Source of the DNA: Paludibacteraceae bacterium
Lineage (GTDB): Bacteria; Bacteroidota; Bacteroidia; Bacteroidales; Paludibacteraceae
Direction of reading: 5' to 3'
NCBI GenBank assembly: GCA_905235505.1
Contig: CAJOMJ010000011.1
Coordinates: 1-44,799, forward strand
DNA length: 44,799 nucleotides
Shown: positions 40,553 through 44,799 of the stretch, piece by piece
Position numbering within the stretch: the stretch's first letter is position 1
How the letters are laid out: each line of letters starts with the position of its first letter
The notes under the pieces: generated by a model
Database searches by the model: none
Seen by the model: only the letters and a program-made list of their open reading frames with translations
Told to the model about the DNA's origin: nothing
Made by a program: the position numbers and the translations under genes

Positions 40553-41760
40553 AGTTCTATTATTTTTAGTATAACCTGCATGGCCTTCTCCATGCTTTGT
40601 ATTGGTAGATATTCAAATCTGCTGTGGAAGTTCTCGCCTCCGGCAAAGATGTTGGGGCAGGGTAGTCCCTCGAAACTGAGCCTTGCTCCGTCCGTGCCGC
40701 CGCGAATAGGCTGCACTTTCGGTGCCACACCTGCTTCGGCCATAGCTTTCTTCGCTAATTCCACCACATGCATCACAGGCTGAATCTTCTCCAGCATGTT
40801 GTAGTATTGGTCACGAAGTTCAACAACCACTGTTCCCTCACCGTATTTATCGTTCAGTTTGCCTGCAAGAGCTTGAACAAACTGCTTGCGGTCTTCAAAA
40901 CGCTTGCGGTCATGGTCACGGATGATGTAGTTCAACCTTGCTTCCTCCACTGTACCCTCCATACCTACTATGTGGTAGAAACCCTGGTAACCCTGCGTGC
41001 ATGCGGGAGTCTCTGCCTGCGGCATAAGTGATACGAACTCATTGGCAATCAGCATCGCATTCTTCATCTTTCCGTATGCCATACCCGGGTGCACATTCAC
41101 TCCTTTTATTATAACCTTACAGCCGGCTGCGTTGAAGTTCTCATATTCCAGTTCGCCCACTGCTCCACCGTCCATAGTGTATGCCCAGTCAGCACCGAAA
41201 CTCTGCACGTCAAAGTAGTCGGCTCCTTGACCAATCTCTTCGTCAGGAGTGAAACCAATGCGCACCTTGCCGTGCTTTATCTCAGGGTGCTGCAGCAGAT
41301 ACTCCATGGCTGTGATTATCTCTGCCACTCCCGCCTTGTCGTCTGCTCCAAGCAGTGTGGTGCCGTCGGTGCAGATGATGTCGTTACCGATATAATGCTT
41401 TATCTCAGGATATTTCTCCACTTCCAGCACTATGTTCTTCTCAGCATTGAGCATTATGTCGCCGCCTTGGTAGTTCTCTACAATAAACGGACGTATGTCT
41501 TTCCCTGAAGCATCAGGCGCTGTGTCCATGTGAGCTATGAAACCTATCACGGGCTTGTTCTCATCTGTGTTGGCAGGCAAGGTGGCCATCAGATAGCCGT
41601 TGTCATCAAGTGTCACATCCTCCATACCCATCTTCACCAACTCGTCGCGTATTGCACGCGCAAGCACCATCTGTCCCGGAGTGGACGGAGTCGTGCCTGT
41701 GGTCTCGTCCGACGTGGTATGGAAGGAGACGTAATGTAAAAATCTGTCAGTAATGTTCAT
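40546..41760 (-). CDS. pepT: Peptidase T (tripeptidase)
   Basis: A 404-residue M20 zinc peptidase: [63 protein letters not shown], and [20 protein letters not shown] near the end supply the metal-binding His, Asp and Glu residues. It removes N-terminal residues from tripeptides in the cytoplasm. The ATG at 41758-41760 ([11 protein letters not shown]) is the family start; the longer frame from 41814 crosses a hairpin. Followed by gcvT with overlap. Confidence 0.94.
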   Translation of the reverse strand: MNITDRFLHYVSFHTTSDETTGTTPSTPGQMVLARAIRDELVKMGMEDVTLDDNGYLMATLPANTDENKPVIGFIAHMDTAPDASGKDIRPFIVENYQGGDIMLNAEKNIVLEVEKYPEIKHYIGNDIICTDGTTLLGADDKAGVAEIITAMEYLLQHPEIKHGKVRIGFTPDEEIGQGADYFDVQSFGADWAYTMDGGAVGELEYENFNAAGCKVIIKGVNVHPGMAYGKMKNAMLIANEFVSLMPQAETPACTQGYQGFYHIVGMEGTVEEARLNYIIRDHDRKRFEDRKQFVQALAGKLNDKYGEGTVVVELRDQYYNMLEKIQPVMHVVELAKKAMAEAGVAPKVQPIRGGTDGARLSFEGLPCPNIFAGGENFHSRFEYLPIQSMEKAMQVILKIIELC

Positions 41761-41778
41761 AATGGTAATTTCAAATCC

Positions 41779-41807
41779 GTAGAGACGCGACATTGTCACG
41801 TCTCTAC
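41779..41807. repeat. GTAGAGACG palindrome (REP-like)
   Basis: gtagagacgcgaca at 41779-41792 pairs with tgtcacgtctctac at 41794-41807, 14 bp with one mismatch and almost no loop. It lies in the 69-nt gap between the lipoprotein and pepT genes. Palindromes of this GTAGAGACG type recur in many genomes, including Bacteroidota, as I recall. It could attenuate transcription or be a small mobile repeat. Confidence 0.6.
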
Positions 41808-41829
41808 CTTCCAATCTGGCGCAGTCCGA

Positions 41830-42330
41830 TTATTTCTTGAACATGCTGATGATGTTTGTTACGCTGTTGGCAACATTCTGCACCTCAGTAGCGGTTGCTT
41901 GTCCTTTCTGCATGGCGGCCTGCAGTTCGTCAACCTTCGTCTCTTCCATCATGTTGGTGAGATTGTCGGTTATAGTGCCGGCATTCATGTCGTCGATATT
42001 GACTGAATTGGCAATCATACCCTTGATGAATCCCTGACGGTATTCTTTGTTTGACTTGTTCTCATAAACCTGCTGTGCAGCTCCCACGAGGTTGAGCATC
42101 TGTGCGATGTTCATCATGTTGGTCATGTCAAGTTTGCCGTCTGCCTTGTACTGATAAGCGAGGTTGTCAATGGCCATACCTGCGTTTTTGCCCATCATGG
42201 TAGCGTCTGCTGACGTTGCCTGAGTGGTGGTGGTTGCAGTTGTGGTGTTGGTTGTTGCACTCTTGCCGAATCCGCAAGAGGTGAGCATCAATGCTGCTAT
42301 AGCCGATGCGAAGATGATAGTCTTTTTCAT
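41830..42330 (-). CDS. Small lipoprotein of unknown function
   Basis: A 166-residue lipoprotein: MKKTIIFASAIAALMLTSC signal and lipobox, a Thr-rich linker (TTNTTTATTTTQATSADAT), then an all-helical Met- and Asn-rich domain (AGMAIDNLAYQYKADGKLDM, NIAQMLNLVGAAQQVYENKS, FIKGMIANSVNIDD, VANSVTNIISMF). No known domain recognised. First gene of a leftward unit with pepT and gcvT. Confidence 0.8.
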   Translation of the reverse strand: MKKTIIFASAIAALMLTSCGFGKSATTNTTTATTTTQATSADATMMGKNAGMAIDNLAYQYKADGKLDMTNMMNIAQMLNLVGAAQQVYENKSNKEYRQGFIKGMIANSVNIDDMNAGTITDNLTNMMEETKVDELQAAMQKGQATATEVQNVANSVTNIISMFKK

Positions 42331-42397
42331 ACTATTGAATTTTATATGTGAATATTGTTGTTATATGCATGGTTATATCTGCCTCGTAAATTCTCTG

Positions 42398-42428
42398 CAA
42401 AGTTACAACTTTTTTTTGAATTAACCAA
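42398..42428 (-). promoter_or_regulatory. Promoter of the lipoprotein-pepT-gcvT unit
   Basis: Leftward TTG (complement of 42426-42428), 20-nt spacer, TAACTTTG (complement of 42398-42405). Confidence 0.8.
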
Positions 42429-42479
42429 AATACATACAAAAGTATTTTCTGGGGCATGTTTAGTCTCTTTTATTTATAT

Positions 42480-42510
42480 TTGCACAATCCAAACATTTCT
42501 TGTATCTTTG
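42480..42510 (+). promoter_or_regulatory. Promoter of a candidate non-coding RNA
   Basis: TTG at 42480-42482, 20-nt spacer, TATCTTTG at 42503-42510, a perfect consensus. It is followed not by a gene but by structured sequence ending in a terminator at about 42859. Confidence 0.8.
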
Positions 42511-42515
42511 CAGGC

Positions 42516-42859
42516 GTAATGAGTATTATGTGCAGTGTGCTGCAGCAAAACGTGCTCATTCGGCGGATTCTATCTACGCCGCGCCTGCCATGCGCAGGAG
42601 GGTTAGAGGGATTCATTACATATTGAAAAGGCGTTTATTGAACGCTTTGTTATTGACGAACTGAAAGCTTCGCAACCTTTTTAATTGATAAGTCAGAAAC
42701 AAAGTAGCAATAGATGCCTGCGGGATATGATATTATCATGTCGATTCATGCGATGTGACATCATATCGGCGTAGGTTTCATTGTTGTTTATTTGACTTAT
42801 CGGCATGCGAAGGCCTCAGTTCGTGAGTAAGCAACGAATGAGGTCTGCGCTTCTTTTTT
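42516..42859 (+). ncRNA. Candidate structured non-coding RNA (two domains)
   Basis: Domain 1 (42516-42619) is closed by GTAATGA/TCATTAC and holds internal hairpins gcag/ctgc, cggcg/cgccg and cctgc/gcagg, a multi-branch shape. Domain 2 (42687-42801) is a 115-nt extended hairpin: GATAAGTCA/TGACTTATC at the base, then aaacaa/ttgttt, gcaat/attgt, cctgcg/cgtagg and gatatgat/atcatatc with internal bulges. The extended rod with bulges resembles 6S-type RNA, and 6S-Flavo of Bacteroidota has a similar size, but I cannot confirm it. No reading frame of note lies here. It is not tmRNA or RNase P by motif. Confidence 0.6.
42807..42859 (+). terminator. Rho-independent terminator of the candidate RNA
   Basis: gcgaaggcctcagttcgt (42807-42824) pairs imperfectly with acgaatgaggtctgcgc (42834-42850) around gagtaagca, followed by TTCTTTTTT (42851-42859). 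Confidence 0.75.
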
Positions 42860-42931
42860 GTATTTCCTCTTTGTTGCTATTGACGTGACTTATAGCGAAA
42901 CCTGTTTCGCATAAATCTTAATCAAGGAGTA

Positions 42932-42959
42932 ACTCCCTGCCAAATTGTAAAGTGGGAGT
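42932..42959 (+). promoter_or_regulatory. Conserved leader hairpin, copy 1
   Basis: ACTCCC (42932-42937) pairs with GGGAGT (42954-42959) around the 16-nt loop tgccaaattgtaaagt. It lies 20 nt before the ATG of the HEPN-like gene. A related hairpin with the same loop length and distance precedes the gene at 43624. A further small hairpin (gcgaaa/tttcgc) lies at 42895-42910. Confidence 0.6.
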
Positions 42960-42979
42960 AAAATTAAATGTAAATTATT

Positions 42980-43546
42980 ATGAAAGAAACAGATGTTATT
43001 ATTAAGACCTATACAACAGTATCTAACAAAATAGAAAGAAGAATAGCATATTATGGGTGGGATAGCAAGTATCCCATTGTGGCATTTTTCAACTATGCAG
43101 ATAGTTATAGGTTTTCTGCTGATATTATATTCGAAAAATTTCAAAGAAAAGAGACTCCTCTAAGTGATTTAGACCGTTTAGGTTTTGCAATCTGTTTTTT
43201 ATATAGGCAAAGCATAGAACTTTCATTAAAGTTCGTATACATGACTTGCAGGCAGTCAGATGCAAATAATGAAACTTTTCTTAACAAAGGACATCGCTTG
43301 TTAGATTTATGGGACACACTACAGCCATTAATAGAGTCATCAATTAATGATGCAAAGGAGATTAGACACTATATTAATGAATTTTGCAAATTAGATCCAG
43401 ATTCAATGATGATGAGGTACCCTGTTAAGAAAAATAATACACCTAACAAAACGGATACAAAGTTAGATATTATAATTTATGCACACGCAGCACAAAAACT
43501 TCAAAGAAGATTAATAGAGATAGGGGAGTCTATTCGAAATCAATAA
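42980..43546 (+). CDS. HEPN-like domain protein
   Basis: A 188-residue protein. The helix DRLGFAICFLYRQSIELSLKFVY followed by NKGHRLLDLWDTLQPLIE matches the HEPN pattern (a first helix with E-L-x-L-K and a later G-H-x-L). HEPN proteins are often RNases or regulators in toxin-antitoxin and defence systems. The R-x4-6-H catalytic motif is not obvious, so activity is uncertain. The N-terminal 50 residues (IERRIAYYGWDSKYPIVAFF) are of unknown type. AT-rich compared with the biosynthetic cluster, which suggests accessory DNA. Confidence 0.55.
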   Translation: MKETDVIIKTYTTVSNKIERRIAYYGWDSKYPIVAFFNYADSYRFSADIIFEKFQRKETPLSDLDRLGFAICFLYRQSIELSLKFVYMTCRQSDANNETFLNKGHRLLDLWDTLQPLIESSINDAKEIRHYINEFCKLDPDSMMMRYPVKKNNTPNKTDTKLDIIIYAHAAQKLQRRLIEIGESIRNQ

Positions 43547-43578
43547 AGCAACCTTTGAACTTAATATAACCGACTTCC

Positions 43579-43602
43579 CTCCTGCCGAATAGTAGAGTGG
43601 AG
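43579..43602 (+). promoter_or_regulatory. Conserved leader hairpin, copy 2
   Basis: CTCC (43579-43582) pairs with GGAG (43599-43602) around tgccgaatagtagagt, 16 nt, as in copy 1. The distance from the stem to the ATG (21 nt) equals that in copy 1. The stem is one pair shorter on both sides, so pairing is kept. Confidence 0.6.
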
Positions 43603-43623
43603 TCTACTAAATAAATATATGTT

Positions 43624-43944
43624 ATGAAAAAATATCAATGCATTGTTATTTGGACATTTAACGATGATTTCAATGAAGAGAATCGTAAAAAGTTATTAAA
43701 AGTCTTAGATAATTTTAATTTCGAAGAAATTGATCAATCAACCTGGGGCTCTCAAAAGGTCAATATTCAAGATTTGATAAATAAATTAAAGGGTGAATCT
43801 TTCAACCGCTGTAAAAACGACTTTATTAAGGTGGCATATACAGCAATTTCTGAAGGGATAATTGTGCAAGAAGTAAAAAAAGGGTTCCAGCCGGTTAATG
43901 AGGGGCATGCACGAATGTTGGAAATAATGAATTATATGGTGTAA
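43624..43944 (+). CDS. Small protein, possibly ferredoxin-like fold
   Basis: A 106-residue protein, MKKYQCIVIWTFNDDFNEEN and onward. The order strand (YQCIVIWTF), helix (NRKKLLKVLDNF), strand (FEEIDQSTWGSQ), helix (IQDLINKLKGES), strand-rich end suggests a Cas2/VapD-like ferredoxin fold, but no catalytic residue pattern is certain. It follows the HEPN-like gene by 77 nt. The pair could be a toxin-antitoxin module. Function not recognised. Confidence 0.5.
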   Translation: MKKYQCIVIWTFNDDFNEENRKKLLKVLDNFNFEEIDQSTWGSQKVNIQDLINKLKGESFNRCKNDFIKVAYTAISEGIIVQEVKKGFQPVNEGHARMLEIMNYMV

Positions 43945-44041
43945 AACATCATTGGTGAACACAAATATATAATAACCATTCGCAAATATTGAAACGTCTA
44001 TGAATAAGATGTTGATTTTGTGAGCATAAAAAATAATTTAT

Positions 44042-44707
44042 ATGGGAAATACAGATTCTCTAAAATTGGTAGATGTCAATGCCGACAACATTGTAATGAA
44101 TTTTTCTACTCTTCTTCCAAGTCAGATAAAAGAGATTGAACTTAGACAGAAGGAGAAAGAAGAGAGACTCGAAGCCGAACGTCAAAGGCTTGAGGCGGAA
44201 CGTCGTGCTGAAGCGGAAAGGCTAGAAAAAGAAGCAAAAAGAATAAAAACACTTATAGCTATCTTCATAATTCTTTGCTCTTTACCCGCGGTTGTATTCG
44301 GGGTAGTCGTCCCCATAGTAGACCATATTAATATAAACATTCAAACGCGAAAGGCTCTCAAAGTATCTCAACAAAATATATCCTTAGGTGATAGTTGTCT
44401 GGCTATCTATCATTTTGAAGAGGCTAATAAATATTATGAGGATGCGATAATTGATAATGAAAAGATTAGGGGAGAGATAGAGGTCCGTGAAATGAACGAA
44501 TATATTAGTAAGAAACAAGAGGAGAGCGCCGTGTATCAGCAAAAAATTGATGAAGAGTATAACAAATATCTCAAGCGTCTCAAGGTGTTGCTTATTGCGG
44601 ATGACAATGAATTCAACCAATACAGCAACGAATGCCTTGACAATATGATTCGCATTTATCCGAATAAAAAAGAAACAATATATTATAAAAATCTCAGAAA
44701 CAAATGA
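44042..44707 (+). CDS. Coiled-coil membrane protein of unknown function
   Basis: A 221-residue protein. Residues 30-68 form a charged coiled coil with an E-A-E-R-Q-R-L-E repeat, followed by one membrane helix (TLIAIFIILCSLPAVVFGVVV). Residues 100-221 are a helical region resembling a single TPR-like unit (LGDSCLAIYHFEEANKYYEDA). The coiled coil would be cytoplasmic. It overlaps the next gene by 4 nt, so both are likely one operon. No family assigned. Confidence 0.65.
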   Translation: MGNTDSLKLVDVNADNIVMNFSTLLPSQIKEIELRQKEKEERLEAERQRLEAERRAEAERLEKEAKRIKTLIAIFIILCSLPAVVFGVVVPIVDHININIQTRKALKVSQQNISLGDSCLAIYHFEEANKYYEDAIIDNEKIRGEIEVREMNEYISKKQEESAVYQQKIDEEYNKYLKRLKVLLIADDNEFNQYSNECLDNMIRIYPNKKETIYYKNLRNK

Positions 44708-44799
44708 AAACACGACTATTAACAATTATCGTTTGTGTACTCCCTGTTATGCTATATGCTCAGAGTTACGAGCAGCAGGGAGACGAATTGTATGCCCAG
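44704..44799 (+). CDS. Exported protein, partial (3' end outside window)
   Basis: The first 32 residues of a protein with a signal peptide MKTRLLTIIVCVLPVMLYAQ, then SYEQQGDELYAQ, which looks like the start of a TPR- or Sel1-type repeat helix. It overlaps the coiled-coil gene by 4 nt. Not enough remains in the window to assign a function. Confidence 0.65.
   Translation, partial: MKTRLLTIIVCVLPVMLYAQSYEQQGDELYAQ

Noticed and set aside
42516-42859. tmRNA or RNase P RNA
   Set aside because: The tmRNA tag region and tRNA-like ends, and the conserved RNase P core motifs, are not seen.

Overview
The window is almost certainly from the chromosome of a member of the Bacteroidales (Bacteroidota). 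Most genes that have an identifiable promoter carry the Bacteroidota -33/-7 pair (TTG, 19-20 nt, TAnnTTTG) instead of a sigma70-type promoter, and there are few Shine-Dalgarno sequences. Family content agrees: a type IX secretion plug protein (DUF5103), BACON and Big_2 lipoproteins, DUF3990/DUF3791 cassettes and a Flavobacterium-type tyrosine ammonia-lyase. The species cannot be named from the sequence alone.

Positions 1-11500 form an accessory, partly decayed region. It holds the end of a lipoprotein gene, a DUF3791/DUF3990/DUF3791 cassette (ADP-ribosyltransferase-like protein between two small partners), and an AbiEi/AbiEii pair whose toxin gene has an amber codon inside the nucleotidyltransferase motif. 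Next is a leftward operon from one promoter at about 9420: a lipoprotein, two paralogous small proteins, a PLD-type restriction nuclease, a YhcG/DUF1016 nuclease and a DNA methyltransferase that has lost its N-terminus. Two small paralogous genes of unknown function, a five-copy 34-nt tandem repeat and about 900 nt of mostly non-coding DNA rich in hairpins follow.

Positions 11500-14500 look like a rearrangement. The promoter and leader of the rimP operon occur twice as direct repeats about 2.76 kb apart. The left copy has lost its -7 element and cuts off the start of a leftward MBL-fold gene. Between the copies lie a lipoprotein with four Cys-paired repeats and a pseudogene with three separate lesions.

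Positions 14560-34310 read as one long rightward transcription unit: rimP, nusA, infB, then without a visible promoter or terminator a biosynthetic cluster of the aryl-polyene/flexirubin type. The cluster has an enoyl-ACP-reductase-like protein, tyrosine ammonia-lyase, methyltransferase, two acyl carrier proteins, two ketosynthases each fused to a second partial ketosynthase domain, an LpxL-like acyltransferase, a small 4-TM transporter, a LolA-like protein, a glycosyltransferase/acyltransferase fusion, an exported esterase, a PaaK-like acyl-activating enzyme and an MMPL exporter. The inferred logic is: tyrosine to p-coumarate, activation and loading on an ACP, extension by the ketosynthases, transfer to a lipid or glycolipid, and export to the outer membrane. 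No ketoreductase, dehydratase or thioesterase is present, so those would have to come from elsewhere.

Positions 34319-42400 are mostly housekeeping: the DUF5103 plug protein, recR, a membrane protein, a BT0820-like HAD protein, a GNAT acetyltransferase, a Big_2/BACON lipoprotein, gcvT, pepT and a small lipoprotein. Positions 42480-42860 hold a strong promoter, two large foldable domains and a terminator with no reading frame: a good candidate non-coding RNA. The right end carries a HEPN-like protein, two proteins of unknown function and the start of an exported protein. Two of these genes share a conserved hairpin at an identical distance from their start codons.
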